From Tissierella_B sp964485455 (GTDB taxonomy: Bacteria > Bacillota > Clostridia > Tissierellales > Tissierellaceae): DNA of 33,796 nucleotides. Below the pieces are notes generated by a model. That model worked only from the letters and a program-made list of their open reading frames with translations. It did not search any database and was not told the origin of the DNA. The stretch lies in the NCBI GenBank assembly GCA_964485455.1, contig CAZAJU010000010.1, forward strand, positions 1 through 33,796. Reading direction: 5' to 3'. This document shows, one piece after another, positions 7,523 through 15,724 of the stretch (the first letter of the stretch is position 1; every line of letters starts with the position of its first letter). Both the position numbers and the translations under genes were made by a program.

Positions 7523-8214
7523 AGGTACTTGGACTTGATACATCTACTTTAATGACTACGTGTGGAGTTATAGATGATGGAAAATTAATTGGAGAATTCT
7601 CTTTAAGTCAAGATATGAGCCATTCGGAAAAGTTAGTTCCAATGGTTAAAGAGTTGTTAAAAAACCTAAAATTAGAGCTTAAGGATATAGACCTATTTGC
7701 TGTTGGAATAGGTCCTGGATCCTTTACCGGACTTAGAATTGGTCTTGCAACTGTTAAGGCATTTGCACATATTATGGATAAGCCATTAGTTGGAGTATCT
7801 ACCTTAGAGTCCCTTGCCTATAATCTTCCATATAATAGAGTAGTAGTACCTATGATAGATGCAAGACGTGAAAGGGTATATACAGGAATATATACTTGGG
7901 ATGGAAAAGAGCTCAAGACACTTCTCGATCCTTGTATACTAGAAATCCAGATACTCCTAGAAAGGCTCAAAGAATACGATGATATTGTTATAAATGGTGA
8001 CGGCAGTATTGTTTATAGAGACGATATTATAAGGACTTTAGAAGGTAAAGTTAGATTTTCTACAGCAGGCCTTAATATGTGCAAAGCATCCAGTATTTGT
8101 GAACTAGCAGAAATTAAATATAATAGTGGACAGAGAGATGATTATTTTACTCTTTCTCCAGAGTATTTGCTAGAAACTCAAGCTCAAAGGGAGTTAAATG
8201 AAAGAGGGAAGTAA
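7519..8214 (+). CDS. tsaB: tRNA t6A biosynthesis protein TsaB
   Basis: A 231-residue member of the ASKHA fold that forms the TsaB-TsaD heterodimer and serves as a platform for t6A synthesis. It begins KVLGLDTST and has the family motif GIGPGSFTGLRIGL near residues 69-82. It lacks the metal-binding histidine motif of TsaD, as expected for TsaB. The start overlaps the tsaE stop, and the next gene begins 3 bases after the stop, so it is the second gene of the t6A operon. Confidence 0.95.
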   Translation: MKVLGLDTSTLMTTCGVIDDGKLIGEFSLSQDMSHSEKLVPMVKELLKNLKLELKDIDLFAVGIGPGSFTGLRIGLATVKAFAHIMDKPLVGVSTLESLAYNLPYNRVVVPMIDARRERVYTGIYTWDGKELKTLLDPCILEIQILLERLKEYDDIVINGDGSIVYRDDIIRTLEGKVRFSTAGLNMCKASSICELAEIKYNSGQRDDYFTLSPEYLLETQAQRELNERGK

Positions 8215-8216
8215 GA

Positions 8217-8666
8217 GTGATTGTAAATTTACGTGAAATGGAAATTAGGGATTTAGATACAATAATGGAAATAGAAAAGGGTTCTTTCTCCACACCTTGG
8301 ACTAGGAATTCCTTTGAAAAGGAAATTCTTGAGAACGTGTTGGCGAAATATATTGTAGCAGAGGTTGATGGTGAAGTAGTAGGCTATGGTGGCATATGGC
8401 TTATATTAGATGAAGGACATATTACAAATATAGCTGTATCCAAGGATCATAGGGGAAAAGGCATAGGAAAATTCCTAATGATGGGATTGATAGATTATTG
8501 TAAGAAAAGAGGAATCCATAATATGACTCTTGAGGTTAGAAAGTCAAATGATATTGCCCAAAATCTTTATAGAAAGATGGGATTCTTAGATTGTGGAATT
8601 AGACCTGATTACTACACTGATAATCATGAAGATGCTGTTATAATGTGGAAAACTATTGAAAATTAG
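8217..8666 (+). CDS. rimI: Ribosomal protein S18 alanine N-acetyltransferase RimI
   Basis: A 149-residue GNAT acetyltransferase. The acetyl-CoA-binding motif A is visible as VSKDHRGKGIGKFLM (about residues 79-93), preceded by the substrate segment GSFSTPWTRNSF typical of RimI. RimI acetylates the N-terminus of ribosomal protein S18 and is very often encoded between tsaB and tsaD in Firmicutes, as here. The start is GTG, with GAGGGA about 8 bases upstream. The stop lies 10 bases before the tsaD start. Confidence 0.93.
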   Translation: MIVNLREMEIRDLDTIMEIEKGSFSTPWTRNSFEKEILENVLAKYIVAEVDGEVVGYGGIWLILDEGHITNIAVSKDHRGKGIGKFLMMGLIDYCKKRGIHNMTLEVRKSNDIAQNLYRKMGFLDCGIRPDYYTDNHEDAVIMWKTIEN

Positions 8667-8676
8667 AGGTGGAAAG

Positions 8677-9681
8677 ATGCATATTTTAGCAATAGAAACA
8701 TCCTGTGATGAAACCTCATGTGCGGTTCTAAAGGATGGAAGAGAGGTTTTATCCAACGTAATCTCTTCACAGATAGATATTCATAAGAAGTTTGGAGGGG
8801 TAGTACCAGAAATTGCCTCTAGAAAGCATATAGAAAGTATTAATAACATATTACAAGAAGCGCTGGATAAGGCAGAAGTAACTTTTAAAGATATTAACCT
8901 AATAGCTGTGACTCAAGGTCCAGGACTAGTAGGAGCTCTATTGGTGGGCTTATCAACGGCCAAGGCTATTGCCTATGGGCTTGATATCCCCATAGTGGGA
9001 GTAAATCATATAGAAGGCCATGTTTGCGCAAATTTTATTGCTCATAAGGATTTGGAGCCTCCATTTACTTGCCTTATAGTATCCGGAGGACATACTTACT
9101 TGATTCAGGCAAATGGATATACAGACTATGAAATGGTAGGAAGAACTAGGGATGATGCTGCAGGAGAAGCCTTTGACAAGGTAGCTAGAGCTATTGGACT
9201 TCCATATCCAGGGGGGCCTCAAATAGACAATCTAGCAAAACTAGGAGATAAGGATAAAATACATCTACCTAGGGTTATAATAGATGAAAATACCTATGAC
9301 TTTAGCTTCAGTGGTCTAAAGACTGCTGTACTAAACCATTTAAATCAGAGTAATCAAAGAGGAGAAGTGCTTAATAAGGAAGATGTAGCAGCAAGCTTTC
9401 AACAAGCTGTTTTGGATGTGCTTGTGGATAAGTCTTTTAGGTTAGCTAAGGAGAGAAACTCAGATAAAATAGTCATAGCAGGCGGTGTGGCAGCAAATGA
9501 AGGTTTACGATCTATGATGGAGGAAAGAGGAAAAAAAGAGGGCATAAAAATCTACTATCCATCCAGGGTTTTATGTACTGATAATGCAGCTATGATAGGC
9601 TCTGCTGGATATTTTAACTATATTAGTGGTAAACAATCCCCTCTGGATATGAATGTTATGCCAAATTTAGATCTAAAATAA
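8677..9681 (+). CDS. tsaD: tRNA threonylcarbamoyltransferase TsaD
   Basis: The 334-residue catalytic subunit that transfers threonylcarbamoyl from its AMP adduct to tRNA A37. It begins HILAIETSCDETS and contains the metal-binding HIEGH motif (His111 and His115), SGGHT, and the later FSFSGLKTAV and GGVAANEGLR motifs. ATG 8677 has AGAGGTGG just upstream. An in-frame TTG at 8656 lies inside rimI and has no ribosome-binding site. Last gene of the t6A operon. No clear terminator follows, only the DnaA-box-rich spacer. Confidence 0.96.
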   Translation: MHILAIETSCDETSCAVLKDGREVLSNVISSQIDIHKKFGGVVPEIASRKHIESINNILQEALDKAEVTFKDINLIAVTQGPGLVGALLVGLSTAKAIAYGLDIPIVGVNHIEGHVCANFIAHKDLEPPFTCLIVSGGHTYLIQANGYTDYEMVGRTRDDAAGEAFDKVARAIGLPYPGGPQIDNLAKLGDKDKIHLPRVIIDENTYDFSFSGLKTAVLNHLNQSNQRGEVLNKEDVAASFQQAVLDVLVDKSFRLAKERNSDKIVIAGGVAANEGLRSMMEERGKKEGIKIYYPSRVLCTDNAAMIGSAGYFNYISGKQSPLDMNVMPNLDLK

Positions 9682-9684
9682 GAC

Positions 9685-9825
9685 TTACCCACAAAATCCC
9701 CCATATATTATCCACATATTAAAATTGATTTATAATTATAATCTGTGGATAATGTGGGAAATATAGTGGAAAATCATAAGAATAAGCATATAACTTGGGG
9801 ATAACCCTGTGGATATTGTGGACAA
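9685..9825. repeat. Cluster of DnaA boxes between convergent genes
   Basis: Two perfect DnaA boxes face each other: TTATCCACA at 9708-9716 and TGTGGATAA at 9744-9752, 27 bases apart around an AT-rich stretch. Four more match at 8 of 9 positions: TTACCCACA (9685-9693), TGGGGATAA (9796-9804), TGTGGATAT (9809-9817) and TGTGGACAA (9817-9825). A weaker TGTGGATTT is at 9839-9847. The spacer lies between the tsaD stop and an ABC-F stop, so no gene start is being regulated here. A DnaA-titration or replication-control locus is possible. Confidence 0.75.
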
Positions 9826-9845
9826 GATGTTGATTACATGTGGAT

Positions 9846-11756
9846 TTAGGATTCTGTATACTCCATCCAACTTTCATAAAGGCTGTTCAACATTTCTTCA
9901 ATCTTTTCCCTTTTCTTAGATAGTTCGACAACTTCTTGTAGGTCCTCGTAAATATCTGGATTTGCAAGCTCTTTATCCACATCCTCTAACTGAGTTTCAA
10001 AGGAAGAAATCATATTTTCTATCTCTGCAATCTTCTTTCGTCGATTTCTATCCTGGGTCAAGGCTTCTTTCTCTTTTTTCTTTTCTAGCTTTATCTGAGT
10101 CTTTGTCTTAGAGATTTCATCATCATCTTCATAAAGAACTTCATTCTTCTTTTCAAGATAATAATTATAGTTACCTACATATTCTTTGATCCCTTCTTCC
10201 GTTAATTCAAGAATTTTATTTGTAACCCTATTTAGGAAATATCTGTCGTGGGATATAACAAATAAAGTACCTTCATATTCCAATAGTGAATCTTCTAGAA
10301 CCTCCTTAGAGTCTATATCCAAATGGTTTGTAGGCTCGTCCATTAATAGGAAATTGGATTTAGAAAGCATCAGCTTTAAGAGAGCGAGTCTACCTTTTTC
10401 GCCACCGCTTAAGTCTTTTATTTCCTTGAATATATCATCTCCTACAAATAGGAATTGTCCTAGGGCAGTACGTACGTCATAATGGTCTAAGTGTTGGTTT
10501 TCATCCCATATTTCATCTATAACAGTCTTTTCTGGATTTAGTTTGTCCATTTCCTGGTCGAAATATCCTGGATATACATGGGTTCCTAGATAGATTGTTC
10601 CTCCATCTTTTTCAAGCTGACCAAGGATAATCTTAAAAAGAGTAGTTTTTCCAATGCCATTGGCTCCGATTAGTCCTACCCTTTCTCCCCTATATATATT
10701 AAAGCTAATATCCTTTAGAAGTTCCAAATTACTATAGGATTTAGAGATATTCTCCACTCTCAGGACATCATTACCTGATTTAATAGCTGGGGTGAATTTT
10801 ATCTTGGTTTTCTTTGCTTCCTTTTGCTTATCCAAGACCTTCATTTTGTCCAAGAGCTTTTGTCTGCTCTGAGCCTGCTTTATATATCTGGAACCGCCAT
10901 AGTTCATAAACCTTTGTATAATCTCCTCTTGCCTTTTAATTTCCTTTTGTTGGTCCTCATACTGTTTCTTTAAAAGGTCTAAATCGATTTTTCTTTGTAT
11001 CATAAAGCGGGAGTAATTGCAGTTATAAATATTTAATCCTTCATTTTCCATGTAAAAGATTCGATTGGCAACATTATCAAGAAAATATCTGTCATGAGAT
11101 ATGATTAATGCAGAGCCTTTATAATCCTTTAAAAACTTCTCAAGCCATGATATAGCATCTATATCAAGATGGTTAGTAGGCTCATCCAAGAGAAGAAGCT
11201 TAGGTTTATTCAATAGGAGCTTAGCTAAATATAGTCTTGATTTCTGACCACCGCTTAGGATATTTACATTTTTCTCTAAATCTTCCTCCCCAAAGCCTAG
11301 TCCTTTTAAAACTCCTTTGATCTCTGATTTATACCCATAGCCATTTAAAGCTGAAAATTCATCGGATAGGTGACCATAAGCTGTCATCAATTTATCTAGC
11401 TCCATGGATTCTCCTTTTGATCCAAGCCTGGATATTTTATCCTCTAAATCTCTTAAGTCAGATTCCATCTCTATTAGATATTCAAATACCTCAAGGCATT
11501 CTTCGAATATTGTTTTATTGCTATGTATACTTACATGCTGTTTAAGGTATCCTATTTTTAAATCCTTTTGAATATATATATCACCTGAGTCTTTTTCTAA
11601 TTCACCTGCTAATATATTTAAAAGTGTAGTTTTACCTGTACCATTAAGACCAATAATTCCAATTTTGTCACCGTCTTCTACATTGAAATTTATATCCTTA
11701 AATACAGTATCAACTATATATGATTTACTTAAATTACTACATGAAAGAATTGGCAT
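9846..11756 (-). CDS. ABC-F family ATPase (YdiF-like)
   Basis: A 636-residue cytoplasmic protein with two ABC domains and no membrane segment. Domain 1 has GLNGTGKTT (36-44), LSGGQKSR and LLLLDEPTNHLD. Domain 2 has GANGIGKTT, LSGGEKGR and LLMDEPTNHLD. The linker between them is the charged helical P-site tRNA-interaction arm (RFMNYGGSRYIKQAQSRQK), and a lysine- and glutamate-rich coiled coil forms the C-terminus (about 545-630). The architecture and length match the ABC-F translation factors of the YdiF type. The start at 11756 follows AGGAGGAG; an upstream TTG extension is unlikely. Housekeeping translation factor is more likely than antibiotic resistance, but sequence alone does not exclude it. 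Confidence 0.92.
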   Translation of the reverse strand: MPILSCSNLSKSYIVDTVFKDINFNVEDGDKIGIIGLNGTGKTTLLNILAGELEKDSGDIYIQKDLKIGYLKQHVSIHSNKTIFEECLEVFEYLIEMESDLRDLEDKISRLGSKGESMELDKLMTAYGHLSDEFSALNGYGYKSEIKGVLKGLGFGEEDLEKNVNILSGGQKSRLYLAKLLLNKPKLLLLDEPTNHLDIDAISWLEKFLKDYKGSALIISHDRYFLDNVANRIFYMENEGLNIYNCNYSRFMIQRKIDLDLLKKQYEDQQKEIKRQEEIIQRFMNYGGSRYIKQAQSRQKLLDKMKVLDKQKEAKKTKIKFTPAIKSGNDVLRVENISKSYSNLELLKDISFNIYRGERVGLIGANGIGKTTLFKIILGQLEKDGGTIYLGTHVYPGYFDQEMDKLNPEKTVIDEIWDENQHLDHYDVRTALGQFLFVGDDIFKEIKDLSGGEKGRLALLKLMLSKSNFLLMDEPTNHLDIDSKEVLEDSLLEYEGTLFVISHDRYFLNRVTNKILELTEEGIKEYVGNYNYYLEKKNEVLYEDDDEISKTKTQIKLEKKKEKEALTQDRNRRKKIAEIENMISSFETQLEDVDKELANPDIYEDLQEVVELSKKREKIEEMLNSLYESWMEYTES

Positions 11757-11855
11757 GATGCTCCTCCTGTTAAATACTAATAAAACCATTAACTGGTTTC
11801 ATAATGTGAATAAAATGTCAATAATCTTATTCTATACTTAAATTGTAACAGAAAT

Positions 11856-11882
11856 AATACTCCATTTAAAGCATGGAGTATT
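11856..11882 (-). terminator. Possible terminator of the small Cys-rich gene
   Basis: AATACTCCAT-N7-ATGGAGTATT is a perfect 10-bp stem 22 bases after the stop of the minus-strand gene at 11905-12114. The U-tract on that strand is weak (ATTTCTGTT), so efficiency is uncertain. Confidence 0.5.
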
Positions 11883-11904
11883 AAAGGGATTAATTGATAT
11901 GAAT

Positions 11905-12114
11905 TTATGATTTAAGATTTGTATCCATACTCATAGCACTTAGTACCTTGTCTATAAGGTCTAGCTCGCATCTTCTTGATACATAGTGAGTACAATTGGT
12001 GCATGAATCCCTCTTTTCTAAATCCCCACTCTTGAGGGACATAACTTCATCATTTTTCATATTGTACCTATCACAATATATTGCTATCTTTCTTAGTTGT
12101 TCTCTACTTGCCAT
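11905..12114 (-). CDS. Small Cys-rich protein, possible zinc-binding
   Basis: A 69-residue protein that I do not recognise by name. It has a helical N-terminus rich in charged residues, then DSCTNCTHYVSRRCE with Cys38, Cys41, His43 and Cys49 (CxxC-x-H-x5-C), which could bind zinc or iron. A further Cys is at 14. ATG 12114 is chosen because AAGGAG precedes it. It lies upstream of the ABC-F gene on the same strand and divergent from rex, with a possible terminator after it. Function unknown. Confidence 0.75.
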   Translation of the reverse strand: MASREQLRKIAIYCDRYNMKNDEVMSLKSGDLEKRDSCTNCTHYVSRRCELDLIDKVLSAMSMDTNLKS

Positions 12115-12278
12115 ATTGATTCTCCTTTGTATTTGATACAAATAATATTTGCAATTTTAGATACTTTATGCTAGTACATTAGATCACAATAAAATTTTGT
12201 AAATATTAGTTTTTATTCCAGGGAGGCCCCATTTGTAAATTAAAACCTTTTAAATAGAGGGTTTGTTTACACATCAAA

Positions 12279-12307
12279 TTGACATAAAAAATGGGTAGTG
12301 ATATAAT
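12279..12307 (+). promoter_or_regulatory. Consensus sigma-A promoter of rex
   Basis: TTGACA (12279-12284), 17-base spacer, TATAAT (12302-12307). Both hexamers are exact matches. Confidence 0.87.
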
Positions 12308-12315
12308 GTTAACAA
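12298..12315. promoter_or_regulatory. Possible Rex operator over the rex -10 region
   Basis: GTGATAT-aatg-TTAACAA overlaps the -10 box. The right half matches the TTAACAA half of the clostridial Rex box (TTGTTAA-N4-TTAACAA) exactly, and the left half matches 4 of 7 positions. Autoregulation by Rex is plausible. Confidence 0.45.
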
Positions 12316-12339
12316 AGAAAAAATGGGTGGTGGACTTAG

Positions 12340-12975
12340 ATGAATAAGGATACACAGGTATCAATAACCGTAATTAGACGATTACCAAAATATCATAGAT
12401 ATTTAACCGACCTTTTAAAAAAGGGGATCACTAGAATTTCCTCACAAGAACTGAGTACCTTGACAGGATTTACTGCCTCACAAATAAGACAGGACCTAAA
12501 TAACTTTGGTGGTTTTGGACAGCAAGGATATGGATATAATGTAGAGGATCTGCATCGTGAACTTGGTAAAATTTTAGGTTTAGATAAACAATACAACGCA
12601 GTAATATGTGGTACTGGAAACCTTGGTCAGGCAATTGCAAACTATAAGGGAATTGAGGATGCAGGTATTAAGGTTATTTCTTTATTTGATAGGAATCCTA
12701 AAATGGTTGGTATGAAGATAAGTGACATAGAAGTAAGGGATATTGATTTATTAGAGGAATTCATAATCGAGAATAAAGTGGAAATAGGAATAATTACTGT
12801 ACCTAAGGAAGGTGCACAACCAATTGCAGATAAATTGGTAAAAGCAGGAATTAAGGGAATCTGGAATTTTGCACCGACTGATTTAAATGTACCTGAAGAA
12901 GTAATAGTTGAAAATGTTAGATTAAATGAGAGCATATTCATTCTTTCATATTTCTTGAATGCTAGAAATATTTAA
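12340..12975 (+). CDS. rex: Redox-sensing transcriptional repressor Rex
   Basis: A 211-residue repressor that senses the NADH/NAD ratio and controls fermentation and NADH-recycling genes. Residues 1-80 form the winged-helix DNA-binding domain (VIRRLPKYHRYL, SSQELSTLTGFTASQIRQDL, GGFGQQGYGY). Residues 84-211 form the NAD-binding Rossmann domain with CGTGNLG (90-96) and a C-terminal swapped helix (ESIFILSYFLN). GGGTGG precedes the ATG. A glutamate-type dehydrogenase begins 55 bases after the stop with no terminator between, so the two are probably cotranscribed. Confidence 0.96.
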   Translation: MNKDTQVSITVIRRLPKYHRYLTDLLKKGITRISSQELSTLTGFTASQIRQDLNNFGGFGQQGYGYNVEDLHRELGKILGLDKQYNAVICGTGNLGQAIANYKGIEDAGIKVISLFDRNPKMVGMKISDIEVRDIDLLEEFIIENKVEIGIITVPKEGAQPIADKLVKAGIKGIWNFAPTDLNVPEEVIVENVRLNESIFILSYFLNARNI

Positions 12976-13030
12976 CAAAAATAATTTTGTTTAGAATAAA
13001 ACGTTTACAAAGGAAAAGGAGGTTTTATTT

Positions 13031-14296
13031 TTGGCAAGTGAGGTATTAAATCCACTTGAAAGTGCTCAGCTTCAAATTAAAAAAGCTTGTGATGCACTTA
13101 ATTTAGAACCAGCAGTTTACGAGCTTCTAAAAGAACCTAAGAGAGTAATTGAAATAAACATCCCTGTAAAGATGGATGATGGTAGTACTAAAGTTTTTAA
13201 GGGATATAGGTCACTCCACAACGATGCGGTAGGTCCTGGCAAGGGTGGAATAAGATTTCATCCTGGAGTAAATGTAGATGAAGTTAAGGCTTTGTCCATA
13301 TGGATGACTTTTAAATGTTGTGTAACAGGTATCCCTTATGGAGGGGGAAAGGGTGGTATAACAGTAGACCCTCAGTCCTTATCTCAAGGAGAACTTGAAA
13401 GATTATCAAGAGGTTATATCCAAGGGTTATATAAATACCTTGGGGAAAAAATGGATGTGCCTGCGCCGGATGTTAATACAAACGGTCAGATTATGTCTTG
13501 GATGATGGATGAGTATATTAAGCTTACAGGGGGCTTTGCCCTAGGAACGATTACTGGAAAGCCAGTTGAGTGGGGTGGTTCTAAGGGAAGAAATGAGGCT
13601 ACAGGTTTTGGATTAGCAGTCATAGCTAGAGAGTTTGCAAAGAAATATGGAGTAGATATCAAGGGAGCTAAGGCTGCAATTCAAGGCTTTGGAAATGTAG
13701 GTAGCTTTAGTGTAAAGAATGTTCAAGCTCAAGGAGCTAAAATAGTAGCAATTGGAGAATGGGCTAAAGAAGTTGGAACTTATGCTATATATAATGAAGA
13801 TGGCTTGGATTACGAGGATATGGCTAAGTATATGAAGGAACATAGAAACCTAGTAAATTATCCAAGGGCAAAGATGATTTCTCTTGATGAATTCTGGGAA
13901 CTAGATGTGGATATTCTTATACCTGCAGCTTTAGAAAATGCAATAACAGAACAAATAGCTGAAAAATTAAATGCAAAGATTATCTGCGAAGGAGCTAATG
14001 GACCAATAACTCCGGATGCGGATATGATTTTAGAGAAGAGAGGAATTCCAGTAACACCGGATATCCTTACTAATTCAGGTGGTGTTACGGTATCCTATTT
14101 TGAATGGGTACAAAACCTATACGGCTACTACTGGACAGAAAAGGAAGTAGTAGAAAGACAAGAAATAGCAATGGTAGATGCTTTTAACGCAATTTGGGAG
14201 ATAAAAGAAGCACATAATGTATCTATGAGAAATGCAACATATATGTACTCTGTAAAGAAAGTTGCAGATGTGATGAAATTAAGAGGTTGGTATTAG
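13031..14296 (+). CDS. Glu/Leu/Phe/Val dehydrogenase (second paralogue, downstream of rex)
   Basis: A 421-residue hexameric glutamate dehydrogenase-family enzyme. Key lysines are in PGKGGIRFHP (Lys71), MTFK (Lys95) and PYGGGKGG (Lys107, likely catalytic). APDVNTN and GFGNVGS also match the first paralogue at 4978. The start is TTG at 13031, supported by AAAGGAGG 8 bases upstream. The short insert after the Rossmann unit differs from the first paralogue (GEWAKEVG rather than GRGRTPGNG). Placement after rex suggests that redox state controls it. A strong terminator follows. NAD-linked glutamate oxidation is the default assignment, but substrate is not proven. Confidence 0.93.
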   Translation: MASEVLNPLESAQLQIKKACDALNLEPAVYELLKEPKRVIEINIPVKMDDGSTKVFKGYRSLHNDAVGPGKGGIRFHPGVNVDEVKALSIWMTFKCCVTGIPYGGGKGGITVDPQSLSQGELERLSRGYIQGLYKYLGEKMDVPAPDVNTNGQIMSWMMDEYIKLTGGFALGTITGKPVEWGGSKGRNEATGFGLAVIAREFAKKYGVDIKGAKAAIQGFGNVGSFSVKNVQAQGAKIVAIGEWAKEVGTYAIYNEDGLDYEDMAKYMKEHRNLVNYPRAKMISLDEFWELDVDILIPAALENAITEQIAEKLNAKIICEGANGPITPDADMILEKRGIPVTPDILTNSGGVTVSYFEWVQNLYGYYWTEKEVVERQEIAMVDAFNAIWEIKEAHNVSMRNATYMYSVKKVADVMKLRGWY

Positions 14297-14306
14297 TGAA
14301 ATAAAA

Positions 14307-14340
14307 TGAACAAAGAGCTGAAGTGCTCTTTGTTCATTTT
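14307..14340. terminator. Bidirectional terminator between gdh and brnQ
   Basis: TGAACAAAGAGC-N6-GCTCTTTGTTCA, a 12-bp perfect stem flanked by TTTT on the plus side and TTTTATTT on the minus side. It serves the convergent rex-gdh and radical SAM-brnQ transcripts. Confidence 0.9.
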
Positions 14341-14347
14341 TGTATTT

Positions 14348-15694
14348 TTAAGACTGCTTTTTAGTGAAGTGGAGTACTAGTCCTATTCCAAGCCCAAGTA
14401 AAGATGGTATAAGCCAACCCATTCCAAGTGTATAAAATGGAAGGTTTAACTTTGCCATTTCATATATTCCTATTAGTTTAAAAGCTTCTCTTGTATTTGC
14501 GGGCAAGGCTCCAATTAGGTCTAAAATGGCTGCTGGAATAGTAAAGATAGTAACTGCTTTGTAGACTAAGGTATCTCCCTTAAGTATTCTCTCTACAAGG
14601 CTTATTAAGATCAAGGTAATAGCTAAAGGATAAAGTAGCATTAAAACAGGTATTGATATTGAAATTATCTTGCTTAAACCAATATTTGCTATTGAGAAGG
14701 ACATTAGGGAAAATAATACTGCAAATTTTTTATAGCTAAGACTCTTAGGAAATAGATTTGCAAAGGTTTCACTACAAGCAGTTATTAACCCTACTGCAGT
14801 CTTAAGACAAGCTAAGGTAATGGTTATAGCCAACAGAAGGGCCCCGGGTCTTCCGAAGTAATGAGCAGATATCTCTGCTAAAGCTGCTCCGCCATTGGCG
14901 CTTAAAGGAATAACCCCCCTACTCTGAGCCCCCAATAAAGCCAGAAAGGCGTATATAATTGCCATAAGGGTTGTAGAAAATACTCCTGACTTTATAGTAG
15001 ATAAGGCTATAGCATTGGGATTTTCAATTCCTAAATCCTTTATAACATTTATAACTATAATTCCAAAAGCCAATGATGCTAAAGCGTCCATAGTGTTGTA
15101 GCCTTCAAGAAAGCCTTTAAAGAACACATTTGCTTCGTAGGCCTCAACGGGCTGAATTTGAGAAATATCTCCCATTGGATTTAACATGGCAGTGACTATT
15201 AAAAATCCAAGGAATAATAAAAAGAGTGGATTAAGAATTTTACCTACGTAAGTGAGTATATTAGATGGTCTTAGTGAAAAATACAATACTCCTAAAAAAA
15301 ATAACATGGAGAAAATCAGTAGGTATATTCCTATCTGAGATTCACTTACTAGGGGAGCAATACCTACTTCAAATGATACCGTTGCAGTCCTTGGTATTGC
15401 AAAGAAGGGTCCAATAGTCAAATATAGGGCACAGGTGAAAAAGATGCTATATAATGGATTAACTCGACTAGCCATTTCGTATAAGCCCTTGCTCCTTGAT
15501 ATACCCATGGCGGCTATACCTAGAAGGGGTAGTCCAACGCCTGTAACTACAAAGCCTAAAATGGCTGGCCAAACATTACTTCCGGCCATCTGCCCCATAA
15601 ACACAGGAAAAATCAAATTACCTGCTCCAAAGAATAAGCCAAATAACATAGATCCTAGATACATATAATCTTTAAATAATAATTTCTTTTGCAT
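14348..15694 (-). CDS. brnQ: Branched-chain amino acid carrier BrnQ (LIVCS family)
   Basis: A 448-residue multi-span membrane protein with about 12 hydrophobic segments. The N-terminal FGLFFGAGNLIFPVFMGQMAG is the LIVCS family signature. BrnQ imports Leu, Ile and Val by cation symport. ATG 15694 follows GGAGG on the minus strand; the in-frame TTG 12 bases upstream is inside that site. It starts about 30 bases after a radical SAM gene on the same strand, so the two may share a transcript. In this neighbourhood it would supply branched-chain amino acids for fermentation. Confidence 0.95.
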   Translation of the reverse strand: MQKKLLFKDYMYLGSMLFGLFFGAGNLIFPVFMGQMAGSNVWPAILGFVVTGVGLPLLGIAAMGISRSKGLYEMASRVNPLYSIFFTCALYLTIGPFFAIPRTATVSFEVGIAPLVSESQIGIYLLIFSMLFFLGVLYFSLRPSNILTYVGKILNPLFLLFLGFLIVTAMLNPMGDISQIQPVEAYEANVFFKGFLEGYNTMDALASLAFGIIVINVIKDLGIENPNAIALSTIKSGVFSTTLMAIIYAFLALLGAQSRGVIPLSANGGAALAEISAHYFGRPGALLLAITITLACLKTAVGLITACSETFANLFPKSLSYKKFAVLFSLMSFSIANIGLSKIISISIPVLMLLYPLAITLILISLVERILKGDTLVYKAVTIFTIPAAILDLIGALPANTREAFKLIGIYEMAKLNLPFYTLGMGWLIPSLLGLGIGLVLHFTKKQS

Positions 15695-15724
15695 GATATC
15701 CTCCAAAATAAATAGTTTTATCCT

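Noticed and set aside
9685..9825. Calling the DnaA-box cluster oriC
   Set aside because: No dnaA or dnaN gene is present in the window, and Firmicute origins normally lie beside them. I report it only as a DnaA-box cluster.
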